Position numbers and translations under genes: made by a program. From Paragemmobacter kunshanensis (lineage in GTDB: Bacteria > Pseudomonadota > Alphaproteobacteria > Rhodobacterales > Rhodobacteraceae): 64,000 nt of DNA. Positions within the stretch are counted from its first letter, which is position 1, and each line of letters opens with the position of its first letter. The notes below the pieces were generated by a model. That model was not told where the DNA came from and did not search any database. It saw nothing but the letters and a program-made list of their open reading frames with translations. Shown here one piece after another: positions 9,074 to 17,514 of this stretch. The stretch is from positions 1 to 64,000 of the forward strand of contig NZ_JAALFE010000018.1 of the NCBI RefSeq assembly GCF_011059185.1. Reading direction: 5' to 3'.

Positions 9074-9153
9074 CTGACACCCGCATCTGACGCCTTGCCC
9101 CCGTCCGGGCAGGGCGCTAGAGGACGACAAGCCAATCTGCCCCGGGGGACGAT

Positions 9154-9393
9154 ATGAAAGCGCGCGTGACCGTCATGCTGAAGACCGGCGTTCTGGATCC
9201 GCAGGGCGAGGCCGTGCGCCACGCGCTGGGGGGCCTTGGCTTTGCCGGCGTGAACGGGGTGCGTCAGGGCAAGGTGATCGAGCTGGATCTGGCCGAGACG
9301 GACAAGGCCCGGGCCGAGGCCGAGGTCAAGGCCATGTGCGAGAAGCTTCTGGCCAATACGGTGATCGAAAGCTATCGGGTCGAGATCCTCTGA
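9154..9393 (+). CDS. purS: Phosphoribosylformylglycinamidine synthase subunit PurS
   Basis: PurS is the small 79-residue subunit of the PurSLQ complex that makes FGAM from FGAR. The pattern MKARVTVMLKTGVLDPQGEA, then VRQGKVIELDL and a closing helix ending in IESYRVEIL is diagnostic. It directly follows purC. The expected purQ does not follow; an unrelated dehydrogenase does, so purQ and purL must be elsewhere. A weak hairpin CCGACA/TGTCGG (about 9404-9420) lies just downstream and may end the purCS transcript. Confidence 0.95.
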   Translation: MKARVTVMLKTGVLDPQGEAVRHALGGLGFAGVNGVRQGKVIELDLAETDKARAEAEVKAMCEKLLANTVIESYRVEIL

Positions 9394-9483
9394 TCCGTGA
9401 AAGCCGACAGGCGGTGTCGGGTTCGGCCTAGACCTGCGGGCCGGGCTGGCCTTCCCTTGGGGTGAGCCACTGGGGGGAATGCG

Positions 9484-10521
9484 ATGCGCGCGGCGATACT
9501 GAAAGCCTATAACAGCGATCTGGTGATCGAGACGGTGGCCGATCCCCTCTGCGAGGCCGATGGCGTGGTGCTGCGCGTGCTGGCCTGCGGCATCTGCCGG
9601 AGCGACTGGCATGGCTGGGTGGGCGAACATCCCAAGGTGAAGCCGGGCGCGATTCCGGGGCATGAATATTGCGGCGAGGTGGTGGAGGCCGGGCCGCTGG
9701 CGAAATGGCGCAAGGGCGACCGGGTGATCGCGCCCTTCATCCTGGCCTGCGGGCAATGCCCGGATTGCCAGGCGGGGCTGTCGAACATCTGCAAGAGCCA
9801 GCGCGTGCCGGGCTTCGGCGAGCCGGGGGCCTATGCCGAATATATCTCGGTGCCGCATGCCCATAACCTTGCCCGGCTGCCCGAGGCGATCAGCCCGGTT
9901 CTGGCAGCGGGCCTTGGCTGCCGGGTCACGACGGCCTGGCATGCGCTGACGGGGCGGGCCGAGTTGCGCGCGGGCGAATGGCTGGCGGTGCATGGGACGG
10001 GGGGGATCGGGCTTTCGGCGCTGATCCTGGGCCGGGCGCTGGGGGCGCGGGTTGTGGTGGTGGATGTGGTGCCGGAGAAGCTTTCCCATGCGCTGGCGCT
10101 GGGGGCAGAGGCGGCGGTGGATGCCCGGGCTGGGGATGTGGCGGCGCGGATCGTCGAGGTGACGGGGGGCGGGGCGCATGTGTCGATCGAGGCGCTGGGG
10201 ATCGAGGCCACGGCCAATGCCTCCATCGACTGTCTGCGCACGCTGGGGCGGCATGTGCAGGTGGGCCTGCCCGTGGGCCACACGGCGCGGATGGAGATCA
10301 ACATGAACGGCGTCTACATGAAGCAGCTGGCGCTGTTCGGGACGCGCGGGATGCCCGCTTGGAAATACCCCTCGCTGCTGGACCTGATCACGCGGGGCGT
10401 GGTGGACATGACGCCCCTGATCGCGCGGCGGGTGCCCTTGTCGGGCGCATCGGCGGAGTTGCGGGCCTTCAACGGCCCGATGCCGCCGGGGGTGGCGGTG
10501 ATCGACGATTTCGCCGCGTGA
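9484..10521 (+). CDS. Zinc-dependent alcohol dehydrogenase, MDR family
   Basis: This 345-residue medium-chain dehydrogenase has a GroES-like zinc domain and a Rossmann domain. Catalytic zinc ligands are visible at C38 (GICRSDWHG), H60 and E61 (GHEYCGE). The structural zinc lobe is CGQCPDCQAGLSNIC (C89, C92, C95, C103). The nucleotide-binding turn is HGTGGIGLSAL near 170. The family oxidises alcohols or reduces aldehydes with NAD(P); the substrate is unknown. It stands alone between purS and tRNA-Thr with no catabolic partner nearby. Confidence 0.85.
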   Translation: MRAAILKAYNSDLVIETVADPLCEADGVVLRVLACGICRSDWHGWVGEHPKVKPGAIPGHEYCGEVVEAGPLAKWRKGDRVIAPFILACGQCPDCQAGLSNICKSQRVPGFGEPGAYAEYISVPHAHNLARLPEAISPVLAAGLGCRVTTAWHALTGRAELRAGEWLAVHGTGGIGLSALILGRALGARVVVVDVVPEKLSHALALGAEAAVDARAGDVAARIVEVTGGGAHVSIEALGIEATANASIDCLRTLGRHVQVGLPVGHTARMEINMNGVYMKQLALFGTRGMPAWKYPSLLDLITRGVVDMTPLIARRVPLSGASAELRAFNGPMPPGVAVIDDFAA

Positions 10522-10602
10522 CGGGATTTTGCGGGCGCGTGCATTTTTCTGCCGAAGGGGGCTACACAGCGCCAAAGAGGGGTGCTAATAGCCCGCCACC
10601 AA

Positions 10603-10678
10603 GCCGCTGTAGCTCAGCTGGTAGAGCACGTCATTCGTAATGATGGGGTCGGGGGTTCGAGTCCCTTCAGCGGCACCA
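10603..10678 (+). tRNA. tRNA-Thr (anticodon CGT)
   Basis: This 76-nt cloverleaf has a perfect 7-bp acceptor stem (GCCGCTG with CAGCGGC), a D-arm GCTC...GAGC, and an anticodon arm CGTCA/TGATG around the loop TTCGTAA, giving anticodon CGT for ACG codons. The T-arm GGGGG-TTCGAGT-CCCTT has two G-U pairs. CCA is encoded. Confidence 0.95.
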
Positions 10679-10807
10679 CTTTCCTTCCGGACAGGTGAAG
10701 AACGACGCGGAAACCCTTGCCGGGCAAGGGTGATCGCGCAGTGACCTGTGCCGGGCGCGGTTGCCCGGGGAGGGGCACGGCGCCGAAGCGCCGTGCCGGG
10801 GGCCGGA

Positions 10808-12607
10808 TCAGCCCAGATGGTGGGTTTCCGGGATGGCATAGACCGGCGTGGCGATCCCTTCCATCCGCGCCTTGAGTTGCAGGGCAAGGAACTGGCTGTA
10901 GTGGCGCGACTGGTGCAGGTTGCCGCCGTGGAACCAGAGCGCCTCTTGTCGGGTGGGTTTCCACATGTTGCGCTGTTCGCCGACCCAGGGCCCCGGATCC
11001 TTGGGCGTGTCCGACCCGAGGCCCCAGCATTTGCCGACCTTGTCGGCCACGTCCTTGCCGATCAGATCCGCCGCCCAGCCGTTCATGGAGCCATAGCCCG
11101 TGGCATAGACGATCACATCGGCCTCCAGTTTCGTGCCGTCTTCCAGCACGACACCATCGGGGACGATCTCCTTCACATTGCCATGGGCGAGCTTGATCTT
11201 GCCGTCGATGATCAGCTGGCTTGCGCCGATGTCGATGTAATAGCCCGAGCCGCGGCGCAGGTATTTCATGAACAGGCCCGAGCCATCGGCCCCCCAGTCC
11301 AGCCAGAAGCCCGCCTTTTCGAGGCCCGCATAGAAATCGGCATCCACCTCGCGCATCCTGTCGTAGAGTGGGATCTGGAATTCGTGCAGGATCCGGTAGG
11401 GCAGGGAGGCGAAGATCAGGTCGGCCTTTTCGGTGGTCATGCCCGATTGCACCGCCTGTTCCGAGTAAAGCGCGCCGAGGCCGATATCCATGAGCGTGTC
11501 GGAGCGCACGATATGGGTGGAGGAGCGCTGCACCATCGTCACGTCCACGTCGTTTTCCCAGAGCGCGGCGCAGATGTCATGGGCGGAGTTGTTGGAGCCG
11601 ATCACCACGGCCTTCTTGCCCTTGTAGGCATCGGGGCCCGGATGGCGCGAGGAGTGGTGCTGATCGCCCTTGAAGCTGTCCATCCCCGGATAGTTGGGCA
11701 TGTTGGCCTTGCCCGACATGCCGGTGGCGAGGACGAGTTGCTTGGGGCGCAGGGTGACCTCTGCCCCGTCGCGATCAACGATCACCGTCCATTCGCCAGT
11801 CTTTTCATCGTATTGCGCCGATTTGCAGGTGGTTCTGGCCCAGTAGTTCAGTTCCATCACCTTGGTATACATCTCGAGCCAGTCGCCGATCTTGTCCTTG
11901 GGGGCGAAGACGGGCCAGTTTTCGGGGAACTTGATGTAGGGCAGGTGATCGTACCAGACCGGGTCATGCAGGCAGAGCGACTTGTAGCGGTTGCGCCAGC
12001 TGTCGCCGGGGCGTTCGTTCCTTTCGACGATGATCGCGGGCACGCCCAGTTGGCGCAGGCGCGCGCCAAGGGCGATGCCGCCCTGTCCACCGCCGATGAT
12101 CAGGACATAGGGCTGGCGGGTATAGCCCAGTTCGCGCGCCTCGGCCTCGCGGTCTTCTTTCCATGTCGGGCGGTGCTTGTCGGCGCCGTGGCGGGCGCCC
12201 AGCGGGCGGGCGAAGCCCTTGGGTTCCTCATGGCCCTTGAGTTCCACCATGGTGGTGAGCAGGGTCCAGATCTTGCCGCCCTTGAGGCGGATCAGCCCGT
12301 AGCCGCGCGCGACGGCGGTTTCGAATTCGATCCAGGCGGTGGTGATGCCGCCGTCTTCGGTGGCGGTCTCGCCGCGGGCGATTGTCCAGCCGGTGGGTTT
12401 CGTGGTGGCAAGCTGGGCCGAGAGCATGGCGGCGATGCCGGACTTGCCTTCGCTGGTATGGAGGTTCCAGGTGAAGGTGACGAGGTCGCGCCAATAGCAA
12501 TCGTCCTGGAAATGCGCGGTGGCGGCGGCGATGTCGCCCTGTTCCAGTGCCGCGCCGAAACTGTCGAGCAGGGCCTGAACCTCGGCCTGTGTGGTGGTGT
12601 CGAGCAT
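10808..12607 (-). CDS. SnoaL-like domain fused to flavin-containing monooxygenase
   Basis: This 599-residue protein has an N-terminal SnoaL/NTF2-like domain (about residues 5-130) joined to a class B flavin monooxygenase. The FAD dinucleotide loop is GGGQGG at 172-177. The FMO-type motif appears as FKGDQHHSSRH, followed by the NADPH-binding VIGSNNSAHDI. Such enzymes insert oxygen into heteroatoms or next to carbonyls (Baeyer-Villiger type); the substrate is unknown. The start at 12607 is set by the GGGAGGAAT ribosome-binding site just upstream. It is transcribed in the same direction as, and 138 bp after, the AcoR-like regulator, which probably controls it. Confidence 0.85.
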   Translation of the reverse strand: MLDTTTQAEVQALLDSFGAALEQGDIAAATAHFQDDCYWRDLVTFTWNLHTSEGKSGIAAMLSAQLATTKPTGWTIARGETATEDGGITTAWIEFETAVARGYGLIRLKGGKIWTLLTTMVELKGHEEPKGFARPLGARHGADKHRPTWKEDREAEARELGYTRQPYVLIIGGGQGGIALGARLRQLGVPAIIVERNERPGDSWRNRYKSLCLHDPVWYDHLPYIKFPENWPVFAPKDKIGDWLEMYTKVMELNYWARTTCKSAQYDEKTGEWTVIVDRDGAEVTLRPKQLVLATGMSGKANMPNYPGMDSFKGDQHHSSRHPGPDAYKGKKAVVIGSNNSAHDICAALWENDVDVTMVQRSSTHIVRSDTLMDIGLGALYSEQAVQSGMTTEKADLIFASLPYRILHEFQIPLYDRMREVDADFYAGLEKAGFWLDWGADGSGLFMKYLRRGSGYYIDIGASQLIIDGKIKLAHGNVKEIVPDGVVLEDGTKLEADVIVYATGYGSMNGWAADLIGKDVADKVGKCWGLGSDTPKDPGPWVGEQRNMWKPTRQEALWFHGGNLHQSRHYSQFLALQLKARMEGIATPVYAIPETHHLG

Positions 12608-12745
12608 GTATTCCTCCCTTTCATGCCTGTGCCGGAGAAGGGTGGGCCGTGGCGGGCGCGCGGTCACCGGAAAATCGGGGGGAGGGGCGCGTGGCGGGCG
12701 ATTTCCGGGCCGGGGCGTTGCAGGCGCAACGGGGCGTGCAACGGA

Positions 12746-14521
12746 TCAGCCGTCAAGCAGCCCCTCGCGCCGGGCGCGGCGCAGGATGGTGGAGCGGTTG
12801 ACGCCCATCCGTCGCGCGGCCAGCGCCATGTTGCCATCGCAGGCGGCAAGGATATCGGCGAGGGTTTCGGTCCGGTCGACGGGGGCGAGGGGGGCGGGCG
12901 GCAGATCGGGCAGGTCGATCACCGCAGCGTCGGCGAGGGCGATGGCCACTTCCAGCGTGTTGGCCAGTTCGCGCAGGTTGCCCGGCCAGTCGCGCGCCTT
13001 GAGTTCGGCGCGGGCGGCGGGCGAGATGCGCAGGGACTGCGGGCAGAGATGGCCGAACTGGCGCAGCAGCCGGTCGATCAGCCAGTCGAAATCCTGGCGC
13101 AGGCGGAGGGGCGGCAGGGAGAGGGTGACCGGGGCAAGCAGGAAGAACAGGTCGGCGCGGAAGGCCCCGGCCCGCACGAGGGAAGCGAGATCGGTGGTGC
13201 TGGCGGTGATCAGGCGGGGCCTGCGGCGGAGGGGCAGGCTGTCGAGGCCCGCCAGCACCCGATGCAGCCGCCCCTGATCGGCGGGGGAGAGTTCCCCCGG
13301 GCCATCGAGGAAGAGGGTGCCGCCGGCGGCGGCCTCAACCAGGGTTTCGGGATCGGGCAGGGGGGCGGCGCAGGACAGCGTGACGAAGGGGCGGTTGCCG
13401 GGCTGGCTGGTATGGATGGCGCGGGCGAGGCGTTCCTTGCCGGTGCCGGTTTCCCCCGACAGGAGAAGGGCGATGCCCGTGGGGGCAAGGCGGGCGGCAT
13501 CGGCCTGCAGGCGGCGGATGGCGGGATCGGAACCGCCGATGGTCTGCAGCGGGCCGGTTTCGCCGGGGGAATGCGCGGGCGGGCGGCGCTCGGTCTGGGG
13601 GGCGATGGCATGGCCGAACATGCCCTGCCCGTCGCGCAGCTGGATCAGGCGATCCTCGGTCGGGCGGCCGCGCATCAGATCGGGCAGGCTGTCGATGCCG
13701 AGGTCGAAGAAGCGGTCGATCCTTTCGCCGATGGCCGCGCCGTCCATCCGGCCGTCCATCTGGCGGGCGAGGACGCGTTCGGCGCCATGGGTCATGCCGA
13801 TGATGCGCCCCGATCCATCGAGCGCGACGGCGGCTTCGGGATCGACATCGAGGAATTCGGGGCTGGTGGAGAAGCGCAGCACCCAGTCGCCCCGGTTCAT
13901 CGCCATGAGGTTGGCCATTTCCACCCGGCGGGCGCTGGCCTTGACGAGGTTCAGGGCAAGGCTCTGGCTGATCTTGGGCTGGGGCGAGCGCAGGAGCGAG
14001 ATGTCGAGGACCGCCGTCAGGTTGCCCCGCGTGTCGAAGATGGGGGCGGCGGTGCAGGAGAGGGGGGTATGGGTCAGATCGAAGTGATCGGACTGGTGGA
14101 TGGTGATCGCCTCGCGCGTGATGATGCAGGAGCCGACGCCGCAGGTGCCCGCCAGTTCCTCGGACCAGTCGGAGCCGAGGAAGAGCCCGGCCTGGCGCAG
14201 TTCCTCTTCGAATTTCGGGTCGCCGAAGTAATCGACGGTGACGCCCTTGGCATCGGCCAGAAGCAGGACGTATTTCTGCCCGGCGATCTGGCGGAAGAGC
14301 GCCTCGAGCCCGCTGCGGGCGATGGCGATCAGGCGTTCGGATTGTTCGCGATGTTCGCGCAGGCGGGCCTCGGTGACGATATGGGCCGGGCTGGGGCGGG
14401 CCGGATCCATGCCGTATTCCTCGACGCAGCGGCGCCAGGATTGTTCGACCAGCGCGTCGCGGCCCATGCCGCGACCGGACAGGACCTGATCAATCTCGCG
14501 CAGATGCGACAGGTTGGACAT
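12746..14521 (-). CDS. AcoR-like enhancer-binding-type regulator lacking the GAFTGA loop
   Basis: This 591-residue regulator has a GAF-type sensor region (about 60-200), a PAS-like stretch (about 210-300), an AAA+ core and a C-terminal Fis-type helix-turn-helix (ILAACDGNMALAARRMGVNR). Overall it resembles AcoR-type sigma-54 activators. Walker A is intact (SGETGTGKE, about 355-363). However, the segment from SCAAPLPDPETL runs straight into AAAGGTLFLDG, so the ELFGHEKGAFTGA loop that contacts sigma-54 is absent. The Walker B motif reads FLDGP instead of FLDEI, losing the catalytic glutamate. It probably works as a conventional DNA-binding regulator of the adjacent monooxygenase gene. Confidence 0.85.
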   Translation of the reverse strand: MSNLSHLREIDQVLSGRGMGRDALVEQSWRRCVEEYGMDPARPSPAHIVTEARLREHREQSERLIAIARSGLEALFRQIAGQKYVLLLADAKGVTVDYFGDPKFEEELRQAGLFLGSDWSEELAGTCGVGSCIITREAITIHQSDHFDLTHTPLSCTAAPIFDTRGNLTAVLDISLLRSPQPKISQSLALNLVKASARRVEMANLMAMNRGDWVLRFSTSPEFLDVDPEAAVALDGSGRIIGMTHGAERVLARQMDGRMDGAAIGERIDRFFDLGIDSLPDLMRGRPTEDRLIQLRDGQGMFGHAIAPQTERRPPAHSPGETGPLQTIGGSDPAIRRLQADAARLAPTGIALLLSGETGTGKERLARAIHTSQPGNRPFVTLSCAAPLPDPETLVEAAAGGTLFLDGPGELSPADQGRLHRVLAGLDSLPLRRRPRLITASTTDLASLVRAGAFRADLFFLLAPVTLSLPPLRLRQDFDWLIDRLLRQFGHLCPQSLRISPAARAELKARDWPGNLRELANTLEVAIALADAAVIDLPDLPPAPLAPVDRTETLADILAACDGNMALAARRMGVNRSTILRRARREGLLDG

Positions 14522-14696
14522 GGGCGGGTGCGGCCACCTCTGGGCTGGAATGGCGTTCAGTATGACGCATCATCGGCGCGGGGCAATGCGCCCTTGGTCG
14601 GATAGGCGGGCGCGGGGAGGCGATGCCCGGTTGAAGGCAGCGGGCGCGTCGTGCAGGCTGCGGGGAGTGGCGGGGCGCGAGGCGCGGGAGGCGGGA

Positions 14697-15230
14697 GTGG
14701 AGAGGGAAACTGGGCGGGAAGGGGAGCTGTTCCTGCCCTTTGATCCGGGACAGGCGGGGGATGCGACGCTTGCCTTCATCGGCCATCTCGAGACGCCCTG
14801 GCGCAAGGGCGACTGCCCCAGGAACCTGACCGAGGCGCGGGCGCGGGGCGGCCGCTTCGTGGTGCATCTCGATCCGGCCTATCGGGCCGGGCTGGAGGGG
14901 CTGTCGGCGGGCATGGCGGTCATCCTGATCTACTGGATGGCCGCGGCGCGGCGGGATCTGATCCGGCTGCATCCGCCGCATCGGGCAGAGGGCGCGGGCA
15001 GTTTCGCGCTGCGCGCACCGGCGCGGCCCAATCCGCTTGCCCTTGGCGTGGTGCGGGTGCTGGCGGTGGAGCCCGCGGCGAGATGGCTGGTGGTCGATGC
15101 CTGCGATGCCCATGACGGCACGCCGCTTGTGGACATCAAGCCCTGGCTGGCACAGGTGGATATCCCGCCCGACGGGCCGGGGGAGGCGGCGGCGGCGGTC
15201 GCCCGGCGGGACGATCCGGCGCGCGGCTAG
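14697..15230 (+). CDS. trmO: tRNA (t6A37) methyltransferase TrmO (TsaA/YaeB family)
   Basis: This 177-residue protein is the TsaA/UPF0066 beta-barrel that adds a methyl group from SAM to t6A37 of tRNA. Recognisable blocks are IGHLETPW, CPRNLTEAR, the RLHPPHRAEGAGSFALRAPARPNPLALG loop (split here into its RPNPLALG end) and a final VDIKPWLAQVD. The GTG at 14697 is chosen because it gives the family's usual short lead into ELFLPFDP; the frame is open further upstream without family resemblance. It overlaps the stop codon region of the convergent LacI gene by 4 bp. Confidence 0.85.
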   Translation: MERETGREGELFLPFDPGQAGDATLAFIGHLETPWRKGDCPRNLTEARARGGRFVVHLDPAYRAGLEGLSAGMAVILIYWMAAARRDLIRLHPPHRAEGAGSFALRAPARPNPLALGVVRVLAVEPAARWLVVDACDAHDGTPLVDIKPWLAQVDIPPDGPGEAAAAVARRDDPARG

Positions 15231-16243
15231 CGCGAGGAGGCGCGGATCAGGAGTTCGGGGCGGATCTCGACCCGGGCGGGCGTGGTCTGCCGGCCATCGA
15301 GGACATCGAGGATGAGGCCCGCCGCGCGGCTGCCGATCTCGCGCGGGAAGGGGTTGAGGGTGGTCAGGGCGGGGACGGCGACCTCGGCGATTTCGTAATC
15401 GCCGAAGCCCGCGATCGAGATCCGGCCGGGCACGGCGACGCCGCGGCGCTGGCATTCGGTCAGCGCCCCGAAGGCGGAAAGGTCCGAGACCGCGATCACC
15501 GCTTCGGTATCGGGCAGGGTATCGAGCAGGCGGCCCATGGCCGCGGCCCCTTCGCGCATCGAGATGGGCGGGGCCCCGGCGGCGATCAGGCGCGTCGCAT
15601 CGAGCCCATGCGCCCGCATCGCCGCGATGAAGCCTTCGCGGCGGTCGGTGCCGCGGGTGTCGCGGTCGGCATCGCCGCCGATGAAGGCGATGCGGGTGAG
15701 GCCCCGGGCGACGAAATGATCGACCATGCCGCGCACGGCGGCGGCGTTGGAGAAGCCCACGACATGGCCGATGGGGGCATCGGGCAGATCCCATGTCTCG
15801 ATCACCGGGATGGCTGCGTTTTCCAGCAGGCGGCGGGTGCGGGCGGTGTGCCGGCCGCCGGTGACGACGATCGCCTCGGGGCGGCGGCGCAGCAGCTGTT
15901 CGACGAGGCGTTCCTCTTCGGCGATGTCATAGTCGGTATAGCCCAGCAGGATCTGCAACCCGCGATCCTTCAGCCCGTCGGACAGGCCGCGCAGGGTTTC
16001 GGCGAAGTTGGCGTTGTTGATCGAGGGGATGGTGACGGCGACGAAATCGGTCTTTTGCGAGCGAAGGTTCGAGGCGGTGCTGTCGAAGACATAGCCGATG
16101 CTGTCGGCGGCCTGAAGGATCGCCTCGCGCGTGGTTTCGCTGACGGAACTGTCGCGCTTGAAGGCGCGGCTGACCGTCATGGGCGAGACGCCCGCGAGGC
16201 GGGCGACATCGGCCATGGTGGGGGCTTTGCGCGCGGTGGACAT
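15227..16243 (-). CDS. LacI family transcriptional regulator, gluconate-regulator type
   Basis: This 338-residue repressor has an N-terminal LacI helix-turn-helix MADVARLAGVSPMTVSRAFK (9-28), a hinge helix with ASNLRSQ, and a periplasmic-binding-protein-like effector domain. It resembles GntR-type (gluconate) LacI regulators. It is the last gene of a minus-strand run with IdnO, gluconokinase, a beta-hydroxyacid dehydrogenase and an EthD-like gene, so a sugar acid such as gluconate or idonate is the likely inducer. A palindrome GGTATCGTTACC lies 7 bp before its start codon, suggesting autoregulation. Confidence 0.88.
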   Translation of the reverse strand: MSTARKAPTMADVARLAGVSPMTVSRAFKRDSSVSETTREAILQAADSIGYVFDSTASNLRSQKTDFVAVTIPSINNANFAETLRGLSDGLKDRGLQILLGYTDYDIAEEERLVEQLLRRRPEAIVVTGGRHTARTRRLLENAAIPVIETWDLPDAPIGHVVGFSNAAAVRGMVDHFVARGLTRIAFIGGDADRDTRGTDRREGFIAAMRAHGLDATRLIAAGAPPISMREGAAAMGRLLDTLPDTEAVIAVSDLSAFGALTECQRRGVAVPGRISIAGFGDYEIAEVAVPALTTLNPFPREIGSRAAGLILDVLDGRQTTPARVEIRPELLIRASSR

Positions 16244-16250
16244 GGCCCTT

Positions 16251-16262
16251 GGTATCGTTACC
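16251..16262. promoter_or_regulatory. LacI-type operator GGTATCGTTACC
   Basis: This palindrome (one central mismatch, CG centre) sits directly upstream of the LacI start at 16243. Its core TATCGTTA recurs in the idn divergent promoter at 18812, which argues for one regulator binding both. Confidence 0.6.
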
Positions 16263-16294
16263 GGGCGGGCGAATCCAGCCCCCGGACGCGGGGA

Positions 16295-16630
16295 TCAGGC
16301 AAGTTCGTGATCATGCGCCGTGGTGACGTGGTGATGGATGCGCCCGGTGAAGAACCGCGCGAGGACGGCATCGGTCGCGGCCTTGGCCGCCGTGCGGGCG
16401 GGGCTGGCCAGGGCGGTTTCGACGCTGGTGAGATCGGGATAGCTGATCGCCAGGATCATGGGATATTCCGGCGCGCCGTCATCGCGGCTTTCGGCAAAGC
16501 TGACACGGACGGAAAGCGCGCCGGGAAAGGCCTTCCAGCGGGGCAGCACCTCGTCCAGGACGGCGGCACGGAAGGCTTCGGACTGGCCGGGATGGATGCG
16601 GCCTTCGAAAAGCGCGTAGCGGGTGATCAT
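16295..16630 (-). CDS. Small dimeric alpha-beta barrel protein (EthD/ABM-like)
   Basis: This 111-residue protein has the look of the dimeric alpha-beta barrel superfamily: a first strand ITRYALFEGRIHPGQ, a helix SEAFRAAVLDEVLPRW, a strand with PGALSVRVSFAES, and a late YPMILAISYPDL strand. EthD or antibiotic-biosynthesis-monooxygenase-like folds fit. No catalytic residue can be named. Its start overlaps the stop of the upstream dehydrogenase gene by 4 bp, so the two are translationally coupled within the gluconate/idonate operon. A role as a small mutarotase or isomerase of a sugar acid is possible but only inferred from context. Confidence 0.6.
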   Translation of the reverse strand: MITRYALFEGRIHPGQSEAFRAAVLDEVLPRWKAFPGALSVRVSFAESRDDGAPEYPMILAISYPDLTSVETALASPARTAAKAATDAVLARFFTGRIHHHVTTAHDHELA

Positions 16631-17514
16631 GCGAACTGTTCCTTTTGCGGACCCTTGAAGAATTCCATCAGCGCGGCCTGATCTTCGCCCCCCAGACCGG
16701 CCGCGGTGAGCATCCGGTGGATTTCGGCGCAGAGCGAGGTGAGCGGCATCGCGGTTCCCGTCTGACGGGCGAGATCGGCGGCCCCGTCGAGATCCTTGAC
16801 CATGTTGTCGATGCGGCCGGTGCGACGGTAGTCGCGCGCGGCGAAGCGCGGCATGTATTCCTGCAGGATGGCGCTGTCGGCGCGGCCGCCCTGCAGGGCG
16901 CGGGGGATCATGGCGGCATCGACCCCGGCGGCCTGGGCGAGGGCGGTCGCCTCGGCCACGGCGAGGAAGCCGAGGCCGCAGAGGACCTGATTGATCAGCT
17001 TGGTGGTCTGCCCGGCGCCGGGACCGCCCATCCGTGTCTGGTTGGCGGCGACGCGGGCGAGGATCCCTTGTGCTTCGGCCACGTCGGCTTCGGCCCCGCC
17101 CTGCATCAGGGTCAGTTCGCCCGTGGCGGCCTTGGGAATGCCGCCGGACAGCGGGCTGTCGACCCAGCGCAGGCCGCGTTCGGCGGCCTCGGCGGCGAGG
17201 GCGGTGGTGGCTTCGGGGCTGATCGAGGACATGTCGATGATCAGCGTGCCGGGGCGTGCGCCTTCGGCCACGCCGCCGGGGCCGAAGACGGCGGCGCGCA
17301 CAATCCGGGGGGCGTTGAGGGACAGGATCACGGCCCCCGACCGCGCGGCGGCGGCGGCGGCGCTGGGCGCGGCGCTGGCCCCGAGTGCCACGAGGGCCGC
17401 GACCTTGGCGGGATCGGGATCGAAGACGGAGAGCGCGGTGCCGGTCGCGACAAGGCGCGCGCCGATGGCGCCGCCCATGGCTCCGGCGCCGAGGAGGGCG
17501 ATGGACTGGGTCAT
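16627..17514 (-). CDS. NAD(P)-dependent beta-hydroxyacid dehydrogenase (3-HIBADH/GarR family)
   Basis: This 295-residue protein has the family's Rossmann opening IALLGAGAMGGAIGARL, the substrate-binding signature DSPLSGGIPKAATGELTLM (about 121-139) and the catalytic lysine in GAGQTTKLINQVL (about 170). Relatives reduce tartronate semialdehyde or oxidise 3-hydroxyisobutyrate and other beta-hydroxy acids, including some L-gulonate/gluconate-type sugar acids. It overlaps gluconokinase upstream by an ATGA and the EthD-like gene downstream, so it belongs to the same operon. The exact substrate is not determined. Confidence 0.85.
   Translation of the reverse strand: MTQSIALLGAGAMGGAIGARLVATGTALSVFDPDPAKVAALVALGASAAPSAAAAAARSGAVILSLNAPRIVRAAVFGPGGVAEGARPGTLIIDMSSISPEATTALAAEAAERGLRWVDSPLSGGIPKAATGELTLMQGGAEADVAEAQGILARVAANQTRMGGPGAGQTTKLINQVLCGLGFLAVAEATALAQAAGVDAAMIPRALQGGRADSAILQEYMPRFAARDYRRTGRIDNMVKDLDGAADLARQTGTAMPLTSLCAEIHRMLTAAGLGGEDQAALMEFFKGPQKEQFA

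Noticed and set aside
12608-12745. A sigma-54 promoter for the monooxygenase gene
   Set aside because: No GG-N10-GC element with a proper TGGCAC/TTGC context was found on the minus strand.
10748-14605. Very long open frame on the plus strand opposite the monooxygenase and its regulator
   Set aside because: It lies antisense to two well-recognised genes, has an amino acid mix typical of reverse frames in high-GC DNA and shows no motif.
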